Source: JAQVUB01 sp033809415
GTDB taxonomy: Bacteria > Verrucomicrobiota > Lentisphaeria > Oligosphaerales > Oligosphaeraceae
DNA length: 14,195 bases
Direction of reading: 5' to 3'
NCBI GenBank assembly: GCA_033809415.1
Contig: JAPXLT010000106.1
Span: 1-14,195, forward strand
Part shown: positions 1 through 7,877 of the stretch, piece by piece
Layout: every line of letters starts with the position of its first letter
Position numbering within the stretch: the first letter of the stretch is position 1
Made by a program: the position numbers and the translations under genes
The notes under the pieces: model-generated
Seen by the model: only the letters and a program-made list of their open reading frames with translations
Told to the model about the DNA's origin: nothing
Databases searched by the model: none

Positions 1-83
1 CGACTTCTTCTTTTTTGTAAAAGATTGTTCTGAAAAGAAAGCTCCAAGTCATTGGCATATAAGCGTTTCTTCGTCTGATTGTG
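1..83. other. gene-free left edge, nothing recognised
   Basis: I see no convincing coding sequence, RNA gene or structured repeat here. An open plus-strand frame runs from position 2 to a TAA near 154, but it passes through the palindromes that follow and has no family resemblance. I therefore do not call it a gene. The 3' end of a gene starting outside the window cannot be excluded. Confidence 0.4.
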
Positions 84-166
84 GTGCCTTTACAAGGCAC
101 TGTCTTTGGGGGATTTCCCACCCCAGGTTAAAACCTGGGGTTAAGCATGGTTAAGCGCCTACGGCG
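84..166. repeat. cluster of short palindromes (REP-like)
   Basis: Three hairpin-forming sequences follow one another. GTGCCTT/AAGGCAC has a 3-base loop (84-100). ACCCCAGGTT/AACCTGGGGT has a 2-base loop (120-141). CGCC/GGCG has a TAC loop (156-166). TGGG/CCCA at 107-120 may form a fourth. Closely packed GC-rich hairpins between genes resemble REP/BIME-type elements, which RAYT (TnpA_REP) transposases can mobilise. No such transposase is visible in this window, so the assignment rests on structure alone. The cluster lies downstream of the locus A hydrolase but is separated from it by two other repeat groups, so it is not an obvious terminator for that gene. Confidence 0.5.
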
Positions 167-205
167 TAAAGCATTGTGCCGATCCGTCCGATTCGACTGA
201 TCTGT

Positions 206-253
206 CGTCCGTGTAAAGTCCGTGTGGGTTGCGGGCGATCAGTCCGCGCCAAG
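206..253 (-). repeat. 48-bp dispersed repeat, left copy
   Basis: This stretch is a perfect reverse complement of 14069-14116 near the other end of the window. A further overlapping match links 199-224 with the reverse complement of 14120-14145. The unit contains two CGGAC boxes joined by TTTACA, the same 11-bp word that forms the tandem array at 4406-4513. Position 253 marks the edge of the match, where the GTCCAT repeats begin. I know of no named family for it. Confidence 0.8.
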
Positions 254-400
254 TCCATTCCTGTCCATTGTCCATTCAGCAGTCCATTCATGTCCATTCA
301 GCAGTCCATTCATGTCCATTCGGTCTATCTTGTCCATTCCTGTCCCTGTCCATCGTCCATAAAAAATCTGCGTGCCTCTGCGGATAAAATATGTCTGGAA
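254..400. repeat. GTCCAT repeat cluster downstream of the locus A hydrolase
   Basis: About ten copies of GTCCATT or close variants lie between 252 and 360. They include a 22-bp unit repeated in tandem at 271-292 and 293-314, with a partial third copy starting at 315. On the minus strand this reads as ATGGAC separated by short spacers. Next to it, at 365-388, lies a different word with ATCTGCGTGCCTCTGCGG, which resembles the CGCAGA-type dispersed repeats common in this bacterial group. No gene is seen. A second GTCCAT cluster lies at 6765-6892. Confidence 0.7.
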
Positions 401-3400
401 TTATTTTTGGATGGGTTGTATTTCGAGCAGGCAATAATCGCGCATTGGCAGGGTTGCGGTGAATTCGCCGTTCCCTTGATATATTTTTTGTCCGCTTTCG
501 GCGTTGATGACAAGGTATTCGCAGTTTTTACCGAAGGCTTTGGCGCTGTCCAGCGTGATTCGGAAGGTAAAGGCTTCGTCACGATTGTTGAAAAGCTCGA
601 GGAGCATCTTGCTGGCATCCTTCTTGATGAATGCTCCGACGGCAGTGGTTGTCTTGTCTGCGTTGTCGCTCCACGGGTTGTCGTGTTCGTAATAGTAACA
701 CATCGTGTCGCTGTCATCGAGATCGAAGCGGTCAAGCACGTTCCAGACTTGCAGTGCAGCGTCATTCTGCGAGGTGCGGTCGGGGATCACATCATGCAAC
801 AGCAGCATACCAGCCAAATGACGTTCGGCATAGGGTTCGACGCTCCATTTGGCGCGTTGCGAGGCTGGCACGAATGGGCGGATCCGATACAGTTGTGAAA
901 GCCAGATCAGTCCCGGCCCATAGATGCGGGGTGAGACTTCCGCCCGCATCATATCCAGAGACATCGCCTTGTAGGCGCGATCCTGGACCAGCTTTTGCTG
1001 CCAAAGTTCGCCATCGAGGAAGTAGTCTGCCCAGCTGAATCCGGCCACACGTGAGGTCGCGCCGGAGAGGTGCGTTACCAATGGGGCATTGTCGGCGTGC
1101 TCGTGCAGATAAATATAGATTCGTTCGAGCCAGCGGCGATGTTCGCGCAAAGGCCAGGTCTGCTGGCGTCTGCCATTTTCATCGGTGTAGCCATGGTTGT
1201 GATCTTCGCGGTCGCAACCGGGGAAGAACATCAGATCGAAGTAGAGTCCATCGACTTTTTCTTGTTCAAGTTTGCTCTGATGGACTCGCCATAGATAAAA
1301 ATCGGTGTAGTCCTTGGTTTTGCAGACTTCGATCATGTCCATGGTGTAGTCATAAAGTGTGTTGCCATATAGCTTGTCACGTTGCCCGGCCCGCCACTCT
1401 TCGCCGCTCCAAATCACCTCCGGTGCGTTTCGCCCGATGCTCGAGTAAGCTGCATACCAGGCCGAGCGTGTGGTTCTTTTGTCAAGCGTGTCGTAGTGGT
1501 TGTAATCTCTTACTACGTAGCCGAAATTGACGCGTTTGGCTTGCAGTTCTCTTACTTCTTCTTTGTTGGTCACATATTGCGGATATCCTTGGAAGGTGTA
1601 GCTGGTCATCCACCACGAGAGGTTGGTCGGATAGCCTTTGTTGTACAGGATATCTCGGTTGTGTCCGAACCAGCTGTTGGCACGCAGCTTGCGGTACCCG
1701 GGCGTGGTTGGTTTTACCGGGGTTGGGTGCATATAGAAACCCCAGGGCACGATTTTGCGCAGAGTGGATGGGGTATCGATGATGTTGAGTGAAATTGTCG
1801 CATCTGAACCGGTTTTGCGCATCACATCGGCCTGTTTTCCGGCATCCTGGTTGCGCCAGTTCTGTGCCGATTCGATACCGAAGGAAAGTCCGCCAGTTTC
1901 GCTTCCGATCCAGAATGACCCGAACGTATCGGCCATGCACTTGCTCCAAGCCTGTGGTGTGAATCCGGTGTTACGCAAATCCCGGTCGCCGGAGTTGAGC
2001 AGGCCGGAAACGGCGTTTGGCATCGTCAGGCGCACGGCGAGACGGTTAATCGTCTTCCCTTCGAGCGAGGGGATCTCGAGGTCGTACCAGATGAACCCAT
2101 CATATTCAATGGTGGCGCGGACGGAGAACTTGCCAATCCCCGCAGCGTCGCTGGTGGCTTGCAGCATGATGCTGCGTTCGTCGGCGCTGATGATTTCGAT
2201 CTTGACGCGGTCGGCACGCACGGGCTTGCCTTCAACCTCGAGATCAAGTTCGATAGGCTTGGCTAAGAGTTGTTTGTCAGCGCTGGTGATTTGTTCGGCG
2301 AAAAGCGATTGTGCTCCGAAAGTATAGGTTCTGTTCCAGCATTGTACAATCACTTGACCATTCGTGACAGCATATTGCAGCGGTGTCCAGGGGGCGGGCA
2401 CATGGTCGGCCTGAGCCAAAGGGAAGTTTCGCCAGGGCACATTTTCAGGATAGACGGTGAAGTCACGTGCTTCAGCGGTGACTTTTTCAACGCCGCCGAG
2501 AACCTCGAATTTCACCTGGTATTGCCCAGGGGCGAGTGTGCTGATGTCCAGCAAGGTGTCCTGGCGGTCGCTAGTGATGGCGGCTTTTTTGGTGAGAGCC
2601 ACCTTTCCGGCCTTATCCATTACGCTGAAAAGAAGCTCCTTTGACTTGCCTGCCCCTTGCGCAGTCGAGACCTTGAGGAAATTTCGCCCATCGACGATTA
2701 TCCTACGGAGAGTCTCGATTTCGGCTTCTCCGGAGACCTCGTAGGAGAATTTTCCGGCGTAGATGCGCTTGTTTAGATGCAGTAAATTGGCGTAAAGCGT
2801 GCCGTTTTTCCCGAGTCTTCCGCTGTCGATTTGCATACGGATGGTGTTCTCGTTGTTAGCGTCTGCCATGGTGCCGAAAAGCGGGAACTCAGTTTGCGCG
2901 GTTTCGTCATAGCGCATTGCATTGACCTCGAGTCTTGCTCGGGGTGCATTGCGCACTCGAACTTCGAGTTTGGCGTCGCCGTAGGCCAGGTCGCCGATCG
3001 AGTCGAAGCTGACGACGGGCGATTTTTCATCGCCGAATGTAAGCAAGCCGAATTTTTCCGGTTCGGCGTAGCCGTGGTGCACCGGGGCAATCGAGTACGC
3101 TCCCTGCCCCTGGATGGTTTGGCAGAGGTTGAAGAACATTTTTTCGCCTGGTGCCGGCATGGTCAGCCCGAGATCAGCAAAGGGAATGATCATCTCGAGA
3201 TGCCAAGTGCCATCTGCCTGGACTTTGCTTGCGGTGCGGATATTCGGTCCGTTCCAGGCGATGCATTCGGCCGGGCTTTGACCAGGGCGCATAAACTGAT
3301 CAAAGATGACGCCTGCATAGTTGGCGATGATTTGATAAAAATCGCCGGTTTTTGCCCGTTCCGGAACGAGGAAGAACTCGATGCCATCGTCTTCCCAGAC

Positions 3401-4384
3401 ATTGCCGTCCCGGCGTGTGATATTTGTTTGTGGCATGCGTCCAATTTCCGGGCTGCTGACCGCCAGATAAAACGCCTTGTCATCATAAGCGATGCGGAAT
3501 ACGGGTTGATGGGCGGTAATGCGTTCGGAAGGGAGTTTGACAAAACCGGTGGCAGCGGCGAAGCCGGCGTATTCGTCAGCATGGATCGTTCCGTCAATGG
3601 CGGGAGCTTGGCTGATCCTGGGAATGAGCAGCTCCGGAAAACGTGTCGGCTGGTCGGCAACGGAAATTTCAGGCATGGTCGAATAAATTTTGAGGTCGGC
3701 AATTTCCGTTGTGCCGCGTTGAAGGGATTCTGCGTAGGAGCCGACCTCGAGGGCTTCGGCATAAAAGGAACCGGCAATTGGCGCCAGGAACCGTGTCGAG
3801 GTTGCCAGGCTTTCGCCATCGATATTCATGTTGAGCACTTCCGGCGACCAATCGCAGACGACCGTGTGCCATTCATTTTCCGGATTGAGTCTGACCAGCG
3901 GAAAAAGCACTGGCAGCGTCCCCTTGGCAAGCGTGGGGTTCTTCTGTTGCCCATAAGCCATCTGCAAGGAGGGAATACCGCTCGAAGTGGGGCGGGTGTA
4001 GACAAAATGGATCTTGCTGCCAAGCGGTCCATGCATGTTGACAAGCATCTGAAAGGGAGGATCGCCAAGCTTCCAGTCAACCGCCCGAAAGCGAAATTCA
4101 ATGCGCCCATAACGCAAAGGAAACGGAGTCTCGAGCGCGTCGGGGTTGTCGGGACGGTAACTGACATAGGCAATTTGACCGTCGGGAAATTTGCCGAATT
4201 GCGCCGCCTTGCCGGAGGAAGTCTCGACAATCTTGGCAAACTTGCTATAGACTTTGACAGGAGCGGCGGTAACCTGGGGCGTGAAACCATCGCTGAAATC
4301 ACAGGCAAAAACAAGTTTCCCAATTTCCGCAGATGCACAATGCGCAAAAAGCCAGACCAGAGCCAACACCTTCATCAATTTCAT
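401..4384 (-). CDS. secreted multidomain glycoside-hydrolase-like protein (LamG-like + CBM9-like + DUF6067/GH123_N-like)
   Basis: This 1327-residue protein should be exported. It has a typical signal peptide (MKLMKVLALV followed by a hydrophobic stretch) with a likely cleavage after ASA at residue 19. Residues about 22-235 look like a LamG/concanavalin-type beta sandwich, with the motif RYGRIEFRFRA at 91 and NEWHTVVCDW at 170. Residues about 254-450 look like a CBM9-like carbohydrate-binding domain, with IDGTIHADEY at 263 and VWEDDGIEFFLVPE at 329. After beta-rich linker modules, residues about 670-870 resemble DUF6067/GH123_N (FGSFWIGSETGGLSFGIES at 821). Residues about 880-1200 resemble the barrel that follows it, with DGLYFD at 1045 and FLDGELW at 1122. 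D1050, D1124 and E1126 are candidate active-site acids, by inference only. The start is supported by AGGA at 4393-4396, eight bases before ATG. It is the last gene of locus A, behind the 11-bp array. The substrate is unknown and no exact GH family is claimed. Confidence 0.8.
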   Translation of the reverse strand: MKLMKVLALVWLFAHCASAEIGKLVFACDFSDGFTPQVTAAPVKVYSKFAKIVETSSGKAAQFGKFPDGQIAYVSYRPDNPDALETPFPLRYGRIEFRFRAVDWKLGDPPFQMLVNMHGPLGSKIHFVYTRPTSSGIPSLQMAYGQQKNPTLAKGTLPVLFPLVRLNPENEWHTVVCDWSPEVLNMNIDGESLATSTRFLAPIAGSFYAEALEVGSYAESLQRGTTEIADLKIYSTMPEISVADQPTRFPELLIPRISQAPAIDGTIHADEYAGFAAATGFVKLPSERITAHQPVFRIAYDDKAFYLAVSSPEIGRMPQTNITRRDGNVWEDDGIEFFLVPERAKTGDFYQIIANYAGVIFDQFMRPGQSPAECIAWNGPNIRTASKVQADGTWHLEMIIPFADLGLTMPAPGEKMFFNLCQTIQGQGAYSIAPVHHGYAEPEKFGLLTFGDEKSPVVSFDSIGDLAYGDAKLEVRVRNAPRARLEVNAMRYDETAQTEFPLFGTMADANNENTIRMQIDSGRLGKNGTLYANLLHLNKRIYAGKFSYEVSGEAEIETLRRIIVDGRNFLKVSTAQGAGKSKELLFSVMDKAGKVALTKKAAITSDRQDTLLDISTLAPGQYQVKFEVLGGVEKVTAEARDFTVYPENVPWRNFPLAQADHVPAPWTPLQYAVTNGQVIVQCWNRTYTFGAQSLFAEQITSADKQLLAKPIELDLEVEGKPVRADRVKIEIISADERSIMLQATSDAAGIGKFSVRATIEYDGFIWYDLEIPSLEGKTINRLAVRLTMPNAVSGLLNSGDRDLRNTGFTPQAWSKCMADTFGSFWIGSETGGLSFGIESAQNWRNQDAGKQADVMRKTGSDATISLNIIDTPSTLRKIVPWGFYMHPTPVKPTTPGYRKLRANSWFGHNRDILYNKGYPTNLSWWMTSYTFQGYPQYVTNKEEVRELQAKRVNFGYVVRDYNHYDTLDKRTTRSAWYAAYSSIGRNAPEVIWSGEEWRAGQRDKLYGNTLYDYTMDMIEVCKTKDYTDFYLWRVHQSKLEQEKVDGLYFDLMFFPGCDREDHNHGYTDENGRRQQTWPLREHRRWLERIYIYLHEHADNAPLVTHLSGATSRVAGFSWADYFLDGELWQQKLVQDRAYKAMSLDMMRAEVSPRIYGPGLIWLSQLYRIRPFVPASQRAKWSVEPYAERHLAGMLLLHDVIPDRTSQNDAALQVWNVLDRFDLDDSDTMCYYYEHDNPWSDNADKTTTAVGAFIKKDASKMLLELFNNRDEAFTFRITLDSAKAFGKNCEYLVINAESGQKIYQGNGEFTATLPMRDYCLLEIQPIQK

Positions 4385-4405
4385 CTTGTTTTTCCTACTT
4401 TGTTC

Positions 4406-4513
4406 TACACGGACTTTACACGGACTTTACACGGACTTTACACGGACTTTACACGGACTTTACACGGACTTTACACGGACTTTACACGGACTTTACACGG
4501 ACTTTACACGGAC
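4406..4513. repeat. 11-bp tandem array, ten CGGAC boxes
   Basis: The unit CGGACTTTACA repeats head to tail with a strict 11-base period. CGGAC starts at 4410, 4421, 4432, 4443, 4454, 4465, 4476, 4487, 4498 and 4509, and the copies look identical. The array fills most of the 142-bp gap between the pseudopilin stop (4527) and the hydrolase start (4384). It ends about ten bases before the hydrolase ribosome binding site, so it would lie inside a shared transcript. There are no unique spacers, so this is not a CRISPR array. A period close to one DNA helical turn places every copy on the same face of the helix. Related single or double copies occur at 206-224 and 14098-14137. Confidence 0.95.
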
Positions 4514-4526
4514 GTGGCGTGTGGGA

Positions 4527-5309
4527 TCACATTCCCAGCCAGAATGCCTTTCCGGCCTCGCTGGTGATGTCGTTAAGCGGATTGGCCTTGATGGCCGCCA
4601 CATGCCCATCGCAGTAGGCGACATTTCCGGCGCCGCCATGGCGGTTTCCGACGGCATTGCGCCCGGCGATATTGTAGCGCAGGTAGTTGCCGGGGTTGTC
4701 ATAGTTGTTTTCGGCAAAAAGCATCGCCTGCCCCGGCTTTTTCAACTGATGGATAAGCACCGGTTTGTAAGTGGCTGTCACGGCGTTGGCTTCATCTGAG
4801 GTCATCGACCAGTTGGGGACGATGGTATCACTGTATTTTTTGGCGGTATGAGCTGGATTTGGCTGTGCGGACGGGCAGGCCAGACGGTTGCGCTGCCCAT
4901 TGAGGGCGACGCAGAAAAGGACGCTTTCACCCGGTCGGACATTCGTATCCGGGACTATGCAGGAATAACCGATGTAGGCTGTCAGCAAACCATGGTCGCG
5001 TGAATCGTAATACAGGTATCTATTGCCGCTGCGCGCCGGGAAAATGTAGTCCAGATTGTCGGAAAAGTACATGGTCGAGGCGGTGCCTATGGTTTTCAGG
5101 TTGTTGACGCAGGTGATTGCTTGCGCTTTTTGGCGTGCCTTGTTCAAAGCGGGAAGCAACATGCTGGCAAGAATGGCGATAATCGCAATGACGACCAGCA
5201 GTTCTATCAAGGTAAAACTCCGACGGTATGCAAAGCCCAGTTCCCCGGGCAAAAACAATCTGGTTGACTTTTTGGATATTTTTTTCCTGGTTGGTTTCAA
5301 TGTTTTCAT
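4527..5309 (-). CDS. pseudopilin-like protein, prepilin N-terminus and H-X9-DG C-terminus (locus A)
   Basis: This 260-residue protein has a long basic leader (residues 1-31), then FTLIELLVVIAIIAILA from residue 32 with Glu at +5. That is the class III signal recognised by prepilin peptidase in type II secretion and type IV pilus systems. The residue before the cleavage site is Ser (RRS-F) rather than the usual Gly. Cysteine-containing segments and a soluble domain follow. Near the C-terminus HGGAGNVAYCDGH fits the H-X9-DG signature found in hundreds of paralogues in Lentisphaerota and Planctomycetota. Most of these have no assigned function. AGGAG at 5318-5322, eight bases before the ATG, fixes the start. 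The gene is second in locus A, 51 bp behind the oxidoreductase and upstream of the large hydrolase. A small TGGGA/TCCCA hairpin (4522-4537) overlaps the stop codon. Confidence 0.88.
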   Translation of the reverse strand: MKTLKPTRKKISKKSTRLFLPGELGFAYRRSFTLIELLVVIAIIAILASMLLPALNKARQKAQAITCVNNLKTIGTASTMYFSDNLDYIFPARSGNRYLYYDSRDHGLLTAYIGYSCIVPDTNVRPGESVLFCVALNGQRNRLACPSAQPNPAHTAKKYSDTIVPNWSMTSDEANAVTATYKPVLIHQLKKPGQAMLFAENNYDNPGNYLRYNIAGRNAVGNRHGGAGNVAYCDGHVAAIKANPLNDITSEAGKAFWLGM

Positions 5310-5360
5310 CGTTGCTGCTCCTTGTTTGGGATGTTGAAAAAAATCTTGGACTGGAAAGTT

Positions 5361-6677
5361 TTAAGAAAGCGGGTGGGGATTCCCGCCGGCTTCGAGAAAT
5401 TCGGGGTAGGTGATTTGATGTGGCAGGACATCATTTCGGGCGGCCAGTGCGGCGCAGATTCCTGCGGCTTCTCCGATTGGCATGGCGTTTCCGATGACTC
5501 GGTAGCTGGCATGTGCGTAGAAGTCGCCGCCGATGCAGCGCCCTGCCAGCAGAAGGCCGGACACATCTTTGGCGATCAAGGATCGCAGCGGAATGTCGTA
5601 TGGCTTGGTCTCGAGTCTATGCGAGGTGTATCCGTTGTTGCCGGGGATGGCACCATGGATATCGACACTGAAAGTAGCCTTGCAGACTGGGTCGGGCTGC
5701 TTTTGCCCGTTCACCAGGTCATTGACTGTCAACTGGTAAAGGGCATTGATCCGGCGTCCTTCGCGGACCCCGATTGTGGCGGCGGTGGCGCCCAGGCGAA
5801 GAGTAGCCAGGCGTGGCTCGGCTTGCCGCAAGGCAGCAAGCTGTTCCCACAGTTCGGCCCGCGCCGCCATGGTGGCCTCGGTGATGGCATCGGCATCATT
5901 CGGAGCGGTCTGATATTGGTGGTTGGACATCAGCAGGAAGCCATGCTCGTTCAAGGCAAACAGAGTCGGCTTGTCATAACTGGGCGTTTTCCCCGCTCGT
6001 TGCAGTAGATTGTGCAGATTGTGCTTCCCTGTGTCATCTGTTCTCAAAGTCAAATCCTGCACTTTGGAAGCATTCACGCCATAAACCAATGCGCAAAGAC
6101 TCATCGCCTGGAGCCGCCCCTGGGCATCGCCAATCTCGTGGTGGCATCCTGCCAACGCGCCAAGATCACCATTTCCGGTTGCGTCAATGAAAACCTTTCC
6201 TTGCCAGGCTTCCCGTCCGGAGGATGACTCCGTAATCACCGCTCCGAGGCGATGATCATCGGAAACGACCGCAGAGACGACCCTGGAATGCAGCCTGATC
6301 CTGACTCCGGTGTCCAGCAATTTTTTTTCAAAAAGATATTTCACGGCTTCGGGGTCGACGCAATCATTGCTGGCGGTCATCCCCATTTCTTGTAGTCCGT
6401 TCAGTATTTCCTTGAGAATGCCGCCCTTGTTGGCGGCATCAATGATGTTGGACATCAGCCCCGAGGTCATGATTCCGCCGAGGCAGCCCTCCGCCTCGAG
6501 CAGTAGTACGCTTACTCCCCGCCTGGCGGCGGCAAGAGCCGCGCAGACGCCTGCCGGTCCCCCGCCCGCAACCACGACATCAAATGAACCTGACACAGGC
6601 ACCTGACGGGCGGGTTCATCGAGGAAAGACGAAGACAGATTTTGGGCATTTGCAGATGTATGGTATTGTCCCATCAT
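5361..6677 (-). CDS. FAD-dependent oxidoreductase (PF12831-type)
   Basis: This 438-residue protein is predicted to be cytoplasmic, as no signal peptide is seen. A Rossmann dinucleotide-binding motif GGGPAG lies at residues 38-43, with the acidic residue expected to hold the FAD ribose at E61. The segment FIDATGNGDLGALAG (163-177) and the C-terminal LLLAGRCIGGDFYAHASYR (376-394) followed by GNAMPIGEAAG are typical of the FAD_oxidored (PF12831) group. That group is related to the flavoprotein subunits of succinate/fumarate-type enzymes. The substrate cannot be read from sequence. Members often sit in carbohydrate-use loci, and oxidation or reduction of a sugar-derived product is a reasonable guess. 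The protein starts with two consecutive Met codons, and AGGA at 6683-6686 suits the first. It is the first gene of locus A and is divergent from the AraC-type regulator. Confidence 0.85.
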   Translation of the reverse strand: MMGQYHTSANAQNLSSSFLDEPARQVPVSGSFDVVVAGGGPAGVCAALAAARRGVSVLLLEAEGCLGGIMTSGLMSNIIDAANKGGILKEILNGLQEMGMTASNDCVDPEAVKYLFEKKLLDTGVRIRLHSRVVSAVVSDDHRLGAVITESSSGREAWQGKVFIDATGNGDLGALAGCHHEIGDAQGRLQAMSLCALVYGVNASKVQDLTLRTDDTGKHNLHNLLQRAGKTPSYDKPTLFALNEHGFLLMSNHQYQTAPNDADAITEATMAARAELWEQLAALRQAEPRLATLRLGATAATIGVREGRRINALYQLTVNDLVNGQKQPDPVCKATFSVDIHGAIPGNNGYTSHRLETKPYDIPLRSLIAKDVSGLLLAGRCIGGDFYAHASYRVIGNAMPIGEAAGICAALAARNDVLPHQITYPEFLEAGGNPHPLS

Positions 6678-6686
6678 TCTTTTCCT

Positions 6687-6892
6687 GAAAGAAAATACAT
6701 GCGTAAATCAAAACTTCAGGGCGTTTTCATTCTCTCAATCACATCGGGAAATGTCTCGTTTTTTAATGGACGTCATGGACACGTAAAGCAGGTGATGTCC
6801 TTGAACCTGTCCATTCGTCCATCAAACGGAAATTCCATCGTGTCCATTTCGTCCATGATGTCCATTCTTGTCCATGTCCATGAAATGAAAAC
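6687..6892. repeat. GTCCAT repeat cluster in the divergent intergenic region
   Basis: Between 6765 and 6892 there are about seven copies of GTCCAT or GTCCATT plus two ATGGAC in the opposite sense (near 6766 and 6775). Spacers are irregular and only a few bases long. The words match those at 254-360. The cluster lies between the start of the FAD oxidoreductase gene and the AT-rich putative promoter segment. It would therefore be in the 5' leader of locus A if transcription begins near 6900. No gene is seen here. The 6687-6764 part holds nothing recognisable. Confidence 0.65.
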
Positions 6893-6914
6893 GCTCTGAT
6901 CAAAACTCAATTAT

Positions 6915-7000
6915 ATTATAAATCAAATTTCATAATTCCATAGAGCGGCAAACGCTATATTTTTGTACAAATCCGCTAAACTTGCAATAAAATTTCATAA
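6915..7000. promoter_or_regulatory. AT-rich divergent promoter/operator region for locus A and the AraC-type gene
   Basis: A perfect TATAAT lies on the minus strand at 6915-6920, pointing toward the locus A genes, but no good -35 box is seen. On the plus strand TTGTAC (6964-6969) and AATAAA (6987-6992), 17 bases apart, could weakly serve the regulator gene. An 11-bp direct repeat AAATTTCATAA occurs at 6925-6935 and 6990-7000. An imperfect inverted repeat TAGAGCG/CGCTATA lies at 6941-6959. AraC-family proteins usually bind direct repeats, so these are candidate operator sites. That is inference from position and symmetry, and AT-rich sequence makes chance repeats easier. Confidence 0.35.
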
Positions 7001-7876
7001 ATGCCGAAGTTTTCATCTCCCAATCTTGATTTTGCACAACTCCTTCTGGACATTGAAAGTGCTTTTGGTATTTATATCACAGTGCATGACGAACTTGGCC
7101 AGCTGCGCGGTCGCGAGAATCGCAATCCTTTGCCAGGACGGCATTTACATCCTCATCCATATTGTCGCTACCTGCGTGACAAGCGTGAAGGCGAACTCCT
7201 TTGCACTCGTAACTGCGTCACTCGGATCAACGATATATTTGATTCCGGCACCAACCGCAGCGAATGTGTAGAAAGCTGCTGGAAAGGGATTACTGAAGTG
7301 GTGGTGACGATCCGCCAGGATGGCTTGCGCTTGTTGACTTTATTCGCCGGCACTTTCCGCCGGGATGGAGTCCCATGCCCGCTCGAGCAGGATGCAACTG
7401 CCCAGCAATATTATGATGCGCTTCCGGTATTGACGGACAGCAAAAGGCATCAGATCACCCGGCTGCTGTACGCACTGGGTTTCGCTTTGCTGGCCTTCCT
7501 TGACCAGGAGCTGAAGGCGGAAATTCCGCCCAGTTCGAGTTCGCGCAAGCGCCAGATCTGGCAGTTTATCTGGCAAAATGCCCACCGACCTAAGTGCGAT
7601 CTGAAAGAACTGGCGCGAGAACTGCATCTGTCCGTTTCCCGTACTGGACATGCAGTCGTTGAAGAATGCGGCGAGAAATTCCTGGTGTTGCTGAATAGGG
7701 AACGTATTCAACGGGCAAAAAGACTTTTGCTGACGTCCGACTTGAAGCTGGAACAAATCGCCGAAAGAACAGGATTCGCCTCGATCTGTTACTTTTCAAG
7801 AGTATTCAAGCAGTTCGAAAAAGTCGCACCAGGACAATATCGACGCCAGTCCTGGCAGAAAATTCCGAATTGCTGA
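7001..7876 (+). CDS. AraC-family transcriptional regulator with cysteine-rich (PocR-like) sensor domain
   Basis: This 291-residue protein has a C-terminal AraC/XylS double helix-turn-helix (about residues 185-283). Visible are LKELARELHLSVSR in the first helix-turn-helix, then LKLEQIAERTGFASICYFSR, ending FKQFEKVAPGQYR. The N-terminal 120 residues contain five cysteines (55, 68, 72, 89, 93) and the pattern seen in PocR-type ligand-binding domains, ending with LLTLFAGTFR. The family match of this part is tentative. The ATG is the first possible start because a TAA codon lies directly before it in frame. No Shine-Dalgarno sequence is seen, which is unusual here because the other genes have one. 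The gene is divergent from locus A and probably controls it. A strong inverted-repeat terminator follows its stop. Confidence 0.8.
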   Translation: MPKFSSPNLDFAQLLLDIESAFGIYITVHDELGQLRGRENRNPLPGRHLHPHPYCRYLRDKREGELLCTRNCVTRINDIFDSGTNRSECVESCWKGITEVVVTIRQDGLRLLTLFAGTFRRDGVPCPLEQDATAQQYYDALPVLTDSKRHQITRLLYALGFALLAFLDQELKAEIPPSSSSRKRQIWQFIWQNAHRPKCDLKELARELHLSVSRTGHAVVEECGEKFLVLLNRERIQRAKRLLLTSDLKLEQIAERTGFASICYFSRVFKQFEKVAPGQYRRQSWQKIPNC

Positions 7877-7877
7877 T

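Noticed and set aside
2..154. Possible C-terminal fragment of a gene entering from the left
   Set aside because: The frame runs through three palindromes and shows no recognisable family. It is not supported as coding.
176..898. Plus-strand open frame of 240 codons over the left repeats
   Set aside because: It starts in the repeats and runs antisense to the 3' end of the large hydrolase gene. Composition is that of a shadow frame.
4406..4513. Possible CRISPR array
   Set aside because: The unit is 11 bp with no spacers and no cas genes nearby, so it is a simple tandem repeat.
2831..4567. Long plus-strand open frame (578 codons) including an 11-residue repeat TRTLHGLYTDF
   Set aside because: It is antisense to the well-supported 1327-residue gene and the peptide repeat is just the 11-bp array read in three frames. 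No family motif or ribosome binding site.
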